From the NCBI GenBank assembly GCA_017396675.1, contig JAFQLB010000044.1, positions 1 to 53,458 on the forward strand: a stretch of DNA of 53,458 nt, written 5' to 3'. Both the position numbers and the translations under genes were made by a program. The DNA comes from Lachnospiraceae bacterium (lineage in GTDB: Bacteria > Bacillota > Clostridia > Lachnospirales > Lachnospiraceae). Position 1 is the stretch's first letter; the number at the start of each line of letters is the position of its first letter. Positions 34,301 to 42,508 of the stretch are shown one piece after another. Below the pieces are notes generated by a model, which was given only the letters and a program-made list of their open reading frames with translations, searched no databases and was not told the DNA's origin.

Positions 34301-36425
34301 TGACCAGCGTTCCCAGAACATCCTTTACTTCCGGCGTAATACATCCGTCACCCAGCTTAATCACATCATAGGTTCCCACTGTATCTGCGATTTCCAGCTT
34401 CTCATAATCCGGTGCTCCGGTCGGAGTATGATTGGGTACAAAATCTACATTACTGACGGAAGCTGTTCTGTCTGATTCATTTACATTCAGTGAAAGCAGA
34501 TAGGTTCCGCTCTTTATTTCATAAAAATCTTCGCCGTTTAATGTGAATCTGTAAGGAACGGAAGCGCCGTTACTCATGGTACAGGGCCAGGTGGACTGTC
34601 TCGGCAATGCAGGGGTCGTTCCCCCTACAGCTGTGGTGGCAGGCCCCGTTACATAAAAGTCAGGATTGGCCACGGTAGAAAAAATATTATCATCAAAGGA
34701 AGCAAACCTACTTTCCTCCGGAAACTGAACATAAGATAAATTCACACAGTTAAGGAATACACTGGCTTCCAGCTTATCTCCGGTAGTGGCATCATCTCCG
34801 CTGTAGCCAAACTGCTGCGGCATCACAACCTCCTGCAGCTGCTGTCTTCCGGCAAGCACATACCCTCCGATATCCCCGGGATTATCCAAGGCGTTTGGGA
34901 ACTTAAAGGAAGTACACCCACCGGTATCGGGACTCTGCACTGCAAAGGCTCCTTTCCCCAAGGATACAATCCCGTGCTCTCCCAAATCCATGGAACCTAA
35001 CTTATAGCAATCATAAAAAGCAAAATCCTGGATCTGCAAAGCATTGTGGCGGTCAAAACTCAATGTTTCCAGAGACTGATTAAAGGCAAAGGCTCCCTTT
35101 CCGATCTGCGTCAATGTCTGAGGGAAGGTAATGGAGGTCAGCCATGTATTGCGGAAGGCTTCCGTTCCGATCTTCTGGGTAAAGGGCCAGGTAATCTGCG
35201 TTAACCTGGAGTCCATAAAGGCCTGATTTCCGATCTCCTTTACATTCTTGATATCAATGGACTTAACAAAGGATTGACGAAATGCCTCATCTCCGATATA
35301 GCTTACGGTTTCCGGCAGTGTGATGGATAATTCCACATTTTCCACCAGATAAAATGCCTTTTCTCCAATGCCTTTTAAGGTATAGCTCTCCACATCTCCC
35401 GCTGCCGTCAGATAGATAAAGCCATTGGGATCAATTCGATAGCCGGCATCGTTCAATGTTGTGTCCGATGAAGAGGACCACGCAATATAGGCAGCCTCTC
35501 TCGACTGTCCCACAATTTTTTCCACGGCCTTCAGTGTGAATCCCTTGGTATAGAAGGTCTCGGGCAAACTGTTCTTATAGGGGTTTGCAGCTGTTGGATA
35601 GTTGGCATCTTCCTTGATGCCATATTCACAATAATAATCCCCTCTTTTGTTCACATCCAGGTCATCCTTTACAACAGCCGTGACGGTTACCTGCGTGGGA
35701 TCATTGACAGTTTGATCATTCTGATTGTTGTATTTGGCAAGCAGTTCCTCAAATTCCTTCAGCTCATTGGGAAAATATTTGGCAAACATCAATTGCTTAT
35801 CTGTCGGGTCATTCTTATTATAGTCCGCATATTCCAATGTATACGAGGTACTGTTATTATCAAAAAAATCATTGTAGTGAGAAAGAGACAACTCGATGTA
35901 GGAACCTGAGTTAATGGTTTCCGCAAGCTTCACCTGATCCGCTGCGTACTCCGAATTGTACTTGATCAGTATGGCATCCGTTTGAGATGCGCCTGTCAGA
36001 TAATAGTAGAACTGGAGCTGATAATACCACACTCCGTCACTGCCGTAACGCATATTATAGGCTTCTTTGAGTGCTCCACTTTGAACCAATGTGGCCAAAT
36101 TCGGACTGTTCGGGTCATATCCGGCAGGTCCGTCCAAATCCACATTGGCATTGATTGTCGTATCATAGTCCGTATAACCGGGAGCCGCAGTATCCACTTC
36201 ATAAGCCAAGGGTGCAATCGGAGTGGCCTTCGCCGTTCCTCCCTGTCCCGCATTCGGATCCGTCTGTCCCGTCGCCTGTGCATCCGGGAAGGGAATGGCC
36301 GCTACAAGGATGGCTGTGATCATAAACAAAGCGCCCAGCGTCCGCCTCACCGACCTGCGCATTCTGAAGTTTGCCTTCTTCTGCACCTTTCCTTTCGATT
36401 TCTGCTTTCCAGTCTGCTTTGTCAT
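31350..36425 (-). CDS. Giant BspA-type leucine-rich repeat surface protein, sortase substrate (1691 aa)
   Basis: A basic n-region and a signal peptide (RRTLGALFMITAILVAAIPF, cleavage near AQA) precede a globular region of about 250 residues. Several BspA-type LRR blocks follow, for example IGDEAFRQSFVKSIDIKNV and IGDSAFKNCPKLTSMDIG. Next comes a Listeria-Bacteroides type repeat (VQFLDYDGKTLTALTP ... GYTFTGWDKS), a triplicated GTGPGGT linker and two copies of a beta-rich repeat (TVTIQANAAPSGSGFANW, VDISAVAAPAGRAFASW). A C-terminal domain shared with the smaller LRR protein comes last. The sorting signal is TPKTGDGIHPKWF plus a hydrophobic segment and KKDKRLRPGTV. The start at 36425 follows AAAGGAGAAGAATCG. 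It directly follows sortase B, 27 bases apart. Confidence 0.9.
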   Translation of the reverse strand: MTKQTGKQKSKGKVQKKANFRMRRSVRRTLGALFMITAILVAAIPFPDAQATGQTDPNAGQGGTAKATPIAPLAYEVDTAAPGYTDYDTTINANVDLDGPAGYDPNSPNLATLVQSGALKEAYNMRYGSDGVWYYQLQFYYYLTGASQTDAILIKYNSEYAADQVKLAETINSGSYIELSLSHYNDFFDNNSTSYTLEYADYNKNDPTDKQLMFAKYFPNELKEFEELLAKYNNQNDQTVNDPTQVTVTAVVKDDLDVNKRGDYYCEYGIKEDANYPTAANPYKNSLPETFYTKGFTLKAVEKIVGQSREAAYIAWSSSSDTTLNDAGYRIDPNGFIYLTAAGDVESYTLKGIGEKAFYLVENVELSITLPETVSYIGDEAFRQSFVKSIDIKNVKEIGNQAFMDSRLTQITWPFTQKIGTEAFRNTWLTSITFPQTLTQIGKGAFAFNQSLETLSFDRHNALQIQDFAFYDCYKLGSMDLGEHGIVSLGKGAFAVQSPDTGGCTSFKFPNALDNPGDIGGYVLAGRQQLQEVVMPQQFGYSGDDATTGDKLEASVFLNCVNLSYVQFPEESRFASFDDNIFSTVANPDFYVTGPATTAVGGTTPALPRQSTWPCTMSNGASVPYRFTLNGEDFYEIKSGTYLLSLNVNESDRTASVSNVDFVPNHTPTGAPDYEKLEIADTVGTYDVIKLGDGCITPEVKDVLGTLVIGNNVTEIGASVFESSPVLHTVTLGDGVATIGDSAFKNCPKLTSMDIGSGVTAIGAGAFEDCKELVSIKIAEPAGGTESFPLSNVGERAFCTNSPRLIIEGKIDEGYGPFEWAMSAPNYSNGGLGVRPLYKSPDPYELGAGTANKISPSIYAAYDDRTGEAVAVHYSHYDDLRNISSAKGGTNLCEAYEAGNVELTPAELAVIRAALHVEFPAGIDSIDVSGYMNATENQMNVATYMTGQDPVDEIQPYATTYSQFGLFGGEYGDATEGEYPDGTPNDDAYETTERGNDFVESVTFHTVKSLPNTDEMNLGSVEERIKSGAFYGCERLQNVTLGSAMEDVGTAPFMGCYALENIDCTDNPNFICDNRILYGNNEDGSTKLVQVLGSRGRDGNNTISTAADPTLATITEIGEGAIMDCPYLFSVDFRGADNFREIPDDGIRGSSQSYLDVILPANVREIGHRAFGDMDTTVVTIYGREVSLASDAFENTTTPIVWAYEDSAAYNTADRMPGVEVRPLGQTYQVQFLDYDGKTLTALTPVQHVAAGDSAEPPEEDPVRPGYTFTGWDKSHRDIQEDTLIYATWELNPEDPYWNTQFPGGVSGNGTGPGGTGTGPGGTGTGPGGSNSGDYDADGNRLFTLTVVNGTGGGKYAAGSTVTIQANAAPSGSGFANWSSDKSVNFGDSTKSQTTLTMPNSDLKVTANFTGYYTLEVVYGSGSGLYPAGVKVDISAVAAPAGRAFASWRLDSSGVTVENSRAMSTKATMPAKNATVTATYYDTGSISGNRLNTGTNGGSDKGTQVLITKPGISDTNVASASVSGSTDSFIVKISESAEATEAVRAALQGEFSDLTWIKYFAMDITLWDATGTRQITDTTGLSVHVTMPLPDALREYAGNNKMGAVVDTNKLEKLGVKFVTVNGVPCVSFTATHFSPYTIYVDTANLTAGGLDATPKTGDGIHPKWFLSLGLASISMILFLKKDKRLRPGTV
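32440..32502 (-). repeat. Three 21-bp tandem repeats encoding the GTGPGGT linker
   Basis: Units at 32440-32460, 32461-32481 and 32482-32502 encode GTGPGGT twice and GTGPGGS. The wobble positions differ, so the repeat is old or selected at protein level. It forms a flexible glycine-rich hinge between the LRR region and the beta repeats of the 1691-residue protein. Confidence 0.8.
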
Positions 36426-36452
36426 CGATTCTTCTCCTTTGTTCAATGCTGA

Positions 36453-37625
36453 TTAGCTTATCTTTTTGGCTACAACCACAAACCGTCCGTCCTCTTCGCT
36501 GTCGTCGCAGGTGGACAGGGTAATGAACTGATCCCCGAAGGAAACCGGCACACCCGTATCGTACAGTGACATCCCCGCCATGGACTTCATGGCGGAATCA
36601 AACTCCGGCTCCGTATATGCATCAAAAAACTGATAGTACTTGAAAACAAAATCGTTCTCATTGTAAATCCGGGAACGAAATACAAATACGACCTCATAGA
36701 GGCCTTCCTCATAAATCGTATCGAATTGTATGTATCTGTGCTTCTCGTAATACTCTCTGCTGCTGTACAGATCCAGATCCCCGAACATCTTCCCGGACTT
36801 CATGTGGTGTCCGTAAATAATCATATTGGTGCCGGGATCCGTGATATCACAGTCCATATCCAGAAAAATGGAACCGTTCTTATCATATTCCTGATCGTAA
36901 TTGTGATCCAGATAGTATTCATTATTGGCCGTCTGCATCACAGGGTAATCTATAATAGTATCGTCAATTTTGAGCCATCCGATTAGGCTTTTATTCTTAT
37001 TATATAGATTTTCGTACTTGGAAAGAACTGTAAGTTCCTTCTCCTCTTCCCTGGTATAATTGATCCTGAAGTTGTCCGGCTTTTTCTCTCCCTCTTCCAC
37101 CATGGCAGCCAGCACCTCATACTCTGCATCATTCTTCTCATAGAGAGCGTAGTAAAATATCACATAACCGATACAAAATACCGCCAGCAAAGAACAGATT
37201 AGCACCATCTGCTTTCTCTTGCGCTCCTGAAGATACATCTCATACCGGATCTTCTTTTGCATATCTTCATCAAAATCATCCAGTGATTTTGCCGCAGCTT
37301 TGGATGCGCTTTTCTTCCTCGCAGCAGCAGAAGCTTTTGTCTTCTGATTGACCTTCCTGATCCGTCTCCCTCTTCCTTTGGAAAACTCCTGCATCTTTGT
37401 CTTATACTGCGTTTCTATTTCATCCTTGAAATCATCGCCCAGAAGGGTTTCAAAAGTAACGGTACCCCTATGGAGACTCTGGTATATCTGCTCCCAGCCC
37501 TCCATGTCCGCGTTCTCCAGCTTCTTTAACACTGCCTGTATCTTTCGCTCATCCCGCAGTGCCGCCTGATAATCCGAAGCGGTTCGAAAACTCCTCCCAC
37601 GCACTTGATATCCGTTGGTGCCCAT
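36453..37625 (-). CDS. srtB: Class B sortase with long cytoplasmic N-terminus
   Basis: A 390-residue membrane transpeptidase that joins sorting-signal proteins to the cell wall. The catalytic domain has His273 in IIYGHHMKSG, Cys373 in TLSTCDDS and Arg381 in DGRFVVVAKK, the His-Cys-Arg triad of class B. A single membrane segment lies at about 140-160. Unusually, about 138 residues precede it: an acidic and helical part followed by a very basic stretch (KGRGRRIRKVNQKTKASAAARKKS cannot all be helical core). Typical SrtB has under 30 residues there. It is the first gene of the operon, before two proteins with matching PxTGD signals. The start could also be GTG at 37631. Confidence 0.92.
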   Translation of the reverse strand: MGTNGYQVRGRSFRTASDYQAALRDERKIQAVLKKLENADMEGWEQIYQSLHRGTVTFETLLGDDFKDEIETQYKTKMQEFSKGRGRRIRKVNQKTKASAAARKKSASKAAAKSLDDFDEDMQKKIRYEMYLQERKRKQMVLICSLLAVFCIGYVIFYYALYEKNDAEYEVLAAMVEEGEKKPDNFRINYTREEEKELTVLSKYENLYNKNKSLIGWLKIDDTIIDYPVMQTANNEYYLDHNYDQEYDKNGSIFLDMDCDITDPGTNMIIYGHHMKSGKMFGDLDLYSSREYYEKHRYIQFDTIYEEGLYEVVFVFRSRIYNENDFVFKYYQFFDAYTEPEFDSAMKSMAGMSLYDTGVPVSFGDQFITLSTCDDSEEDGRFVVVAKKIS

Positions 37626-37664
37626 AAACACAACAACTCCACTCTATTGACATACATCAACTTA

Positions 37665-37692
37665 ATTTTACTATATATAGAAAATTTTGCAA
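37665..37692 (-). promoter_or_regulatory. Probable promoter of the sortase-LRR-subtilase operon
   Basis: TTGCAA (37687-37692), a 16-base spacer and TAAAAT (37665-37670) on the minus strand, about 40 bases before the sortase start. No operator-like palindrome is obvious. No clear terminator is visible between the corrinoid activator gene and this promoter. Confidence 0.45.
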
Positions 37693-37740
37693 GTGATTTT
37701 ATTCTCTTCCGCAACTCTTTTAATTGTGATAGCAGGCAGG

Positions 37741-39330
37741 TCATTTGTCAAAGTCCACATATTTTACGAACTCTTCTCCAAAGCCCTCCGCCTCCGCCAG
37801 AGGGATGACTTTCATATTGCTCCGAAGTCTCCCGGCCTCCCGGTGAAGCTGCGGGAATCTCCCCCACATCCAGCACCCCTTCAGGACACCGTTTCCGGCG
37901 TGAACAACCCTTCCCGCAAATTCTTTGGGCAACAGTCCAAGCCGTATGGCAACTTCCGGAGACAAAGCATTGCCAAGTCCGCCGAAAAGAAAAATCCGGC
38001 TCAGATCTTCGGACTCTATCCCCGCCTCCGGCAGGAGATAATGAATACCGACCCGGATGGCAGACTTAGCCAGCTGGATGTTACGAATATCCTGTTGGCA
38101 CAACAGGATGCGTTCCCCGTTTCTTCCCACTGCAAGAGGATACCCCTCTTTGGAAAAAAGTGAAGCAAGCGCACCTGTCTCATCCAGGATCCCGGCATCC
38201 AGCATGGAGGCCACAGCCTCCAGAGCTCCCGTTCCACAAATCCCCACAGGTGGGTAGGAATTCCCTATGGTGCCTATGACAGCCTTTCTTCCCGAGATTC
38301 TGACTCTGCTGATGGCTCCCTGTATCCCCGCAACACCATATCGGATATTTCCTCCCTCCAGCGCCGGACCGGCTGCTGCCGAGGTCCCAAACAAACGCCC
38401 ACCGGCGCCCAATACCATCTCTGCATTGGTTCCAAGATCTACCATCAGCCAGGATTCTTCTCTGTTATTTAACGTCAGAACATCTGCCAGAATATCTCCC
38501 CCCAGAAAAGCAGAAAAACCGGGCAGTATTTCAGCCTTTGCGGAGCGCAGCTCCTTTCGGATCTCCGGCATCAGCTCTCCCAGGGGCAGCTCCATCTCTT
38601 CGGTGTGAGAAGCAGTAAAGGGATAACTGCCCAATTCCCTTGGATCCCAACCCATCAGCAGATAGACCATGGTGGTATTACCCGCCAGAATAAGGGGAGC
38701 GTTTTTTGGATGCCCGCATCTTTTCCAAAGCGTCTCGATCCCCTCTATCAGATCCTCCCGTATCAGCTGCTGCAGCAGTCTGCCCTGTCCCTGCGACACA
38801 CCCTCAATCCGGCTCAGTACATCGGCTCCGATTCCTCGCTGACGGTTCGGCGAAGTATAGGAGCATACTGCCTTCCCCTCCCTGTTCATTGCGGTCATGG
38901 CAAGGGTGGTAGTGCCAACATCCACGCAAAACATAATCTCTTCTTCCTGCTGCAGACGGGATGACTCCCCGGAGAGGCTGGAAGTCAGAAGATCTGCGGA
39001 TGACACATCCATGGCGAGGATATCCATGGGTCCCTCTTCCCCCTCTGCCCAAACAGTGACATCTTCCGTTGGGTAGGCACAGCAGGCCAGACGCCACCCC
39101 TGCGACAGCTCCCTTTCAGTGAAAACGCTCCGGTCTCCTTCCGTGATGGGAAGCTCTCCTTTCAATAGGCGTATCCTGCATTTGCCGCACCTGCCCCTGC
39201 CGCCGCAGGGTGCCGGAAGAAAAACACCGGCCTGTAGCATCGCCTCCTGCAGAGATCTTCCCAAAGCAAGCTCCGTCTTCTTGCTTGTTCCGGCACCCAT
39301 AATAGTGATTTTAACCAATGGTTTTTCCAC
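37741..39330 (-). CDS. Ferredoxin/ASKHA ATPase, reductive activator of corrinoid proteins (DUF4445)
   Basis: A 529-residue protein of the RACo/RamA-like family, which uses ATP to deliver electrons that re-reduce inactive cob(II)alamin in methyl-transferring corrinoid proteins. The N-terminal [2Fe-2S] domain has Cys42-x5-Cys48-x2-Cys51 (PCGGRGRCGKC) and Cys83/84. The ASKHA fold follows with FCVDVGTTTLAMT, LILAGNTTMVYLL, LMVDLGTNAEMVLG and IFLFGGLGNALSPE. The usual partners (methyltransferase, corrinoid protein) are not in this window. It precedes the sortase operon and follows a YitT gene on the same strand. The substrate is therefore unknown. Confidence 0.88.
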   Translation of the reverse strand: MEKPLVKITIMGAGTSKKTELALGRSLQEAMLQAGVFLPAPCGGRGRCGKCRIRLLKGELPITEGDRSVFTERELSQGWRLACCAYPTEDVTVWAEGEEGPMDILAMDVSSADLLTSSLSGESSRLQQEEEIMFCVDVGTTTLAMTAMNREGKAVCSYTSPNRQRGIGADVLSRIEGVSQGQGRLLQQLIREDLIEGIETLWKRCGHPKNAPLILAGNTTMVYLLMGWDPRELGSYPFTASHTEEMELPLGELMPEIRKELRSAKAEILPGFSAFLGGDILADVLTLNNREESWLMVDLGTNAEMVLGAGGRLFGTSAAAGPALEGGNIRYGVAGIQGAISRVRISGRKAVIGTIGNSYPPVGICGTGALEAVASMLDAGILDETGALASLFSKEGYPLAVGRNGERILLCQQDIRNIQLAKSAIRVGIHYLLPEAGIESEDLSRIFLFGGLGNALSPEVAIRLGLLPKEFAGRVVHAGNGVLKGCWMWGRFPQLHREAGRLRSNMKVIPLAEAEGFGEEFVKYVDFDK

Positions 39331-39367
39331 CTCTTTCCTCCACCTGAGTCTCTCGTCTTATTCACCG

Positions 39368-40240
39368 CTAAATCTTTTCGCTGAATATATTTTTGTATCC
39401 TTCTCCATAGATTTCCGTTGCGCTGGAAATGATCATAAAGGAGGCAGGATCCTCCTCCTTGACAATCTCTTCCACATGTGGCGCAATCTGTTTTCTTACC
39501 ACACACATCAGAACCCGCTTCTTCTGATTGCTGTACGCCCCCACTCCTTCCAGATAGGTGACGCCTACATCCAGTTCCTCCAGCATACGGCCTGCAATGA
39601 CGGAGCTGTAATCACTGACAATGTAGATCAGCTTGGCTCCATCCGTTCCGTACAGGATCATGTCGAAAACCACACTCATTACCATCACACCGATGGCTGC
39701 ATACATGGCGGAATCCAATCTGTCAAAGACAAAGGCGGAGGCAGCCACTACCACCATATCACAGATCAGAAAGAGTCTTCCGCTCTTTAAGTGGGGATAT
39801 CTCAAACGCAAAACCTTAACAATGATATCCGTTCCTCCGGTGGTGGCTCCCACCTTAAAAATCAGTCCCAAAGACACGGCGGCAATTCCTCCGCCGATCA
39901 CCGTTGCCAGCAAAAGGTCCTCCGTAGCCGGGGGATATACCGCCAATAGATTTGTAAAAAAAGAACTTGCTGCGGTTGCGTAAATGGTGGACATGAGGAA
40001 TCGCAGTCCAAATTTATACAATCCCAATCCCAGGATCGGGATGTTGAGCAGTAGTATCAGGGTACCGGTCTCCACGGGAATCATGCGATTCAGGATCATC
40101 GCCACACCGGAAACACCTCCCGGCGCCACATCATTGGGATCCAAAAACAGACTGACCGCCACTCCATAGAGAAAAGCGGCGGCAGTAATCACAATGTAGT
40201 CTACGGTTTTTTGTTTCCAGGATTTCTTTTCTTGAATCAT
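39368..40240 (-). CDS. YitT family membrane protein (DUF161/DUF2179)
   Basis: A 290-residue membrane protein. About five hydrophobic segments occupy residues 10-190, with the family motif LFLDPNDVAPGGVSGVAMIL near the N-terminus and GGTDIIVKVLR in the middle. The C-terminal soluble DUF2179 domain (about 215-285) contains VTYLEGVGAYSNQKKRVLMC. The transported substrate of this family is not established. It lies 19 bases after the threonine ammonia-lyase gene, so an amino-acid-related role is conceivable but unproven. Confidence 0.93.
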   Translation of the reverse strand: MIQEKKSWKQKTVDYIVITAAAFLYGVAVSLFLDPNDVAPGGVSGVAMILNRMIPVETGTLILLLNIPILGLGLYKFGLRFLMSTIYATAASSFFTNLLAVYPPATEDLLLATVIGGGIAAVSLGLIFKVGATTGGTDIIVKVLRLRYPHLKSGRLFLICDMVVVAASAFVFDRLDSAMYAAIGVMVMSVVFDMILYGTDGAKLIYIVSDYSSVIAGRMLEELDVGVTYLEGVGAYSNQKKRVLMCVVRKQIAPHVEEIVKEEDPASFMIISSATEIYGEGYKNIFSEKI

Positions 40241-40259
40241 ACAATCTCTAACTTTCCGA

Positions 40260-41528
40260 CTAAATATTAGTTCTCACGACCCTGGGATTGTAACCCTCTT
40301 TCTCCAGTGTCGAGATGATCTTATTTTTATGCTCCGTGCCGAAGGCTTCCATGGTAATACGAAGCTCTACGGCTACATTTCTGTTGATGCTGACAAACTG
40401 ATTGTGCTCCAGTTTGATTACATTTCCGTTCTCTTGTGCAACCACACCCGATACGCGGCTGAGTTCTCCCGGCTTATCCGGCAGACGCACGGATACGGTA
40501 AAAATACGGTCTCTTAAAATCAGTCCCTGCTGCACCACAGAGGACATGGTAATCACATCCATGTTTCCGCCACTTAATACCGCAGCAATTTTCTTTCCCT
40601 TTACCTGCAGCTGTTTCAGTGCAGCAACCGTCAGCAGACCGGAATTTTCCACGATCATCTTATGGTTCTCCACCATATCCAGAAAGGCTGTCACCAGCTC
40701 ACTGTCCTCCACGGTTATTACATCGTCCAGATTCTGTTGCAGCCAGGGAAAAATATGACTTCCCGGTGTCTTTACCGCAGTACCGTCGGCAATGGTATTG
40801 ACCTCCGGCAGGGTGACAACACTTCCCTTTTCCAGAGAGGCCTTCATACAGGCAGCTCCTGCGGGCTCCACGCCGATTACTTTGATTTTTGGATTCAGCA
40901 ATTTGGCAAGTGTGGACACACCGGTAGCAAGACCGCCTCCTCCGATGGGTACCAGAATATAATCCACCAGGGGTAGTTCCTTAAAGATTTCCATGGCAAT
41001 GGTTCCCTGACCGGTGGCCACCGCCTCATCATCAAAGGGGTGAATAAACGTATATCCATGCTCACTTGCCAGCTCATAGGCCTTTGCACAGGATTCATCG
41101 TACACATCTCCGTAGAGGATCACCTCTGCCCCATAGCTCTTCGTTCGATTCACTTTCATCAGCGGTGTGGTGGTTGGCATTACAATAACTGCCTTTACAC
41201 CGTAGCACTTGGCTGCATAGGCCACACCCTGGGCATGATTCCCCGCAGAAGCGGTGATCAATCCCCTCTGTCTCTCCTCCCCACTCAGGGTACTGATCTT
41301 GTAATATGCTCCCCGCACCTTATAAGCCCCTGTAAACTGCATATTTTCAGGCTTCAGATATACTTTATTTCCTGTGGCATGGCTGAAATAATCACTGAAG
41401 ATCAGCTTTGTTTCCAGAGTCACCTTTTTTACCGCTTCCGCTGCCTCTTCAAACTTTTCCAGCGTAAGCATTGTCAGCCCTGTCGGCATCGTCTCCTTTT
41501 CCGGTGCGCTTGACTTATTCATTTCCAT
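40260..41528 (-). CDS. ilvA: Threonine ammonia-lyase with ACT domain
   Basis: A 422-residue PLP enzyme that deaminates threonine to 2-oxobutyrate. The PLP lysine lies in TGAYKVRGAYYK, the phosphate loop is SAGNHAQGVAYAA and VPIGGGGLATGVS. A C-terminal ACT domain (about 335-415, RLPDKPGELSRVSGVV) is of the single-ACT catabolic/TdcB-like type common in Clostridia, not the double regulatory domain of biosynthetic IlvA. It starts after AAGGAAGGAAAGAAGA. It lies between ftsY and yitT on the same strand, outside any ilv cluster. Biosynthetic versus degradative use cannot be decided here. Confidence 0.93.
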   Translation of the reverse strand: MEMNKSSAPEKETMPTGLTMLTLEKFEEAAEAVKKVTLETKLIFSDYFSHATGNKVYLKPENMQFTGAYKVRGAYYKISTLSGEERQRGLITASAGNHAQGVAYAAKCYGVKAVIVMPTTTPLMKVNRTKSYGAEVILYGDVYDESCAKAYELASEHGYTFIHPFDDEAVATGQGTIAMEIFKELPLVDYILVPIGGGGLATGVSTLAKLLNPKIKVIGVEPAGAACMKASLEKGSVVTLPEVNTIADGTAVKTPGSHIFPWLQQNLDDVITVEDSELVTAFLDMVENHKMIVENSGLLTVAALKQLQVKGKKIAAVLSGGNMDVITMSSVVQQGLILRDRIFTVSVRLPDKPGELSRVSGVVAQENGNVIKLEHNQFVSINRNVAVELRITMEAFGTEHKNKIISTLEKEGYNPRVVRTNI

Positions 41529-41551
41529 TCTTCTTTCCTTCCTTGCAGTAC

Positions 41552-42508
41552 TTATGCCTGCTCCGTCATAAAAAGTGCATCCACAAAGGCATCGGCATCA
41601 AATTTCTGCAGATCCTGTATCGTCTCGCCTACTCCGATATATTTCACCGGAATCCCCAGCTCTGACTGAATGGCCACTGCAATTCCTCCTTTTGCCGTTC
41701 CGTCCATTTTGGTCAGTACAATACCCGTAAGGTCTGCCACCTCTCCAAATTCCCTGGCCTGACTGAGGGCATTCTGTCCTGTGGTGGCATCCAGAACCAC
41801 CAGTGTTTCTCTGTGTGCATCGGGATACTCTCTGTCAATGATCCGGTTCATCTTACGCAGTTCTTCCATCAGATTCTTTTTGTTGTGAAGCCGCCCCGCA
41901 GTATCGCAGAGCAACACATCGACTCTTCTGGCCTTTGCCGCATTGACCGCATCGTAAATTACACTGGCGGGATCACCGCCTTCTTTGCCGCCGATCATAT
42001 CCACTCCGGCTCGATGGCTCCACTCCTCCAGCTGCTCTCCCGCTGCTGCCCGAAAGGTATCGGCTGCTGCGATCAATACTTTTTTTCCCTGCCCCTTCAG
42101 TTTGCCTGCCAGCTTTCCCACTGTGGTGGTTTTTCCCACCCCGTTGACGCCGATCAGCATCACCACCGAGGGTTTTTCTTCAAAGAGATATTCCGTCTCT
42201 CCCACCCGCATCTGCTCTTTCATATTTTCAATCAAAAGCTCCTTGCAGGCAGAAGGCTGCGTCAGTAAATTCTCCCGGATCTGACCGCGCAGACGCTCCA
42301 GGATTTTTGTGGTGGCGTGTACACCTATGTCACCCATGATCAGAACCTCTTCCAGTTCCTCATAAAATGCCTCATCAATACAGGAAGCATCATAAAAAAC
42401 GGTGTCTATCCCCCGTACAATGCTTTCCCTTGTTTTTGTCAATCCTTTTTTCAGTCTGGAAAAAAAGCTTTCGTTTCCGTGTTCGTTTCCCTTTTCCGGC
42501 ATGGACAT
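41552..42508 (-). CDS. ftsY: Signal recognition particle receptor FtsY
   Basis: A 318-residue SRP receptor GTPase without the long acidic A domain of E. coli, as in most Gram-positive bacteria. The NG domain has GVNGVGKTTTVGKLA, DTAGRLHNKKNLMEEL and TKMDGTAKGG. It pairs with Ffh (22223-23578) to deliver nascent membrane and secreted proteins. Its ATG overlaps nothing but follows the smc stop at once (GGAGGATTAAATG), so translation is coupled. Confidence 0.97.
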   Translation of the reverse strand: MSMPEKGNEHGNESFFSRLKKGLTKTRESIVRGIDTVFYDASCIDEAFYEELEEVLIMGDIGVHATTKILERLRGQIRENLLTQPSACKELLIENMKEQMRVGETEYLFEEKPSVVMLIGVNGVGKTTTVGKLAGKLKGQGKKVLIAAADTFRAAAGEQLEEWSHRAGVDMIGGKEGGDPASVIYDAVNAAKARRVDVLLCDTAGRLHNKKNLMEELRKMNRIIDREYPDAHRETLVVLDATTGQNALSQAREFGEVADLTGIVLTKMDGTAKGGIAVAIQSELGIPVKYIGVGETIQDLQKFDADAFVDALFMTEQA

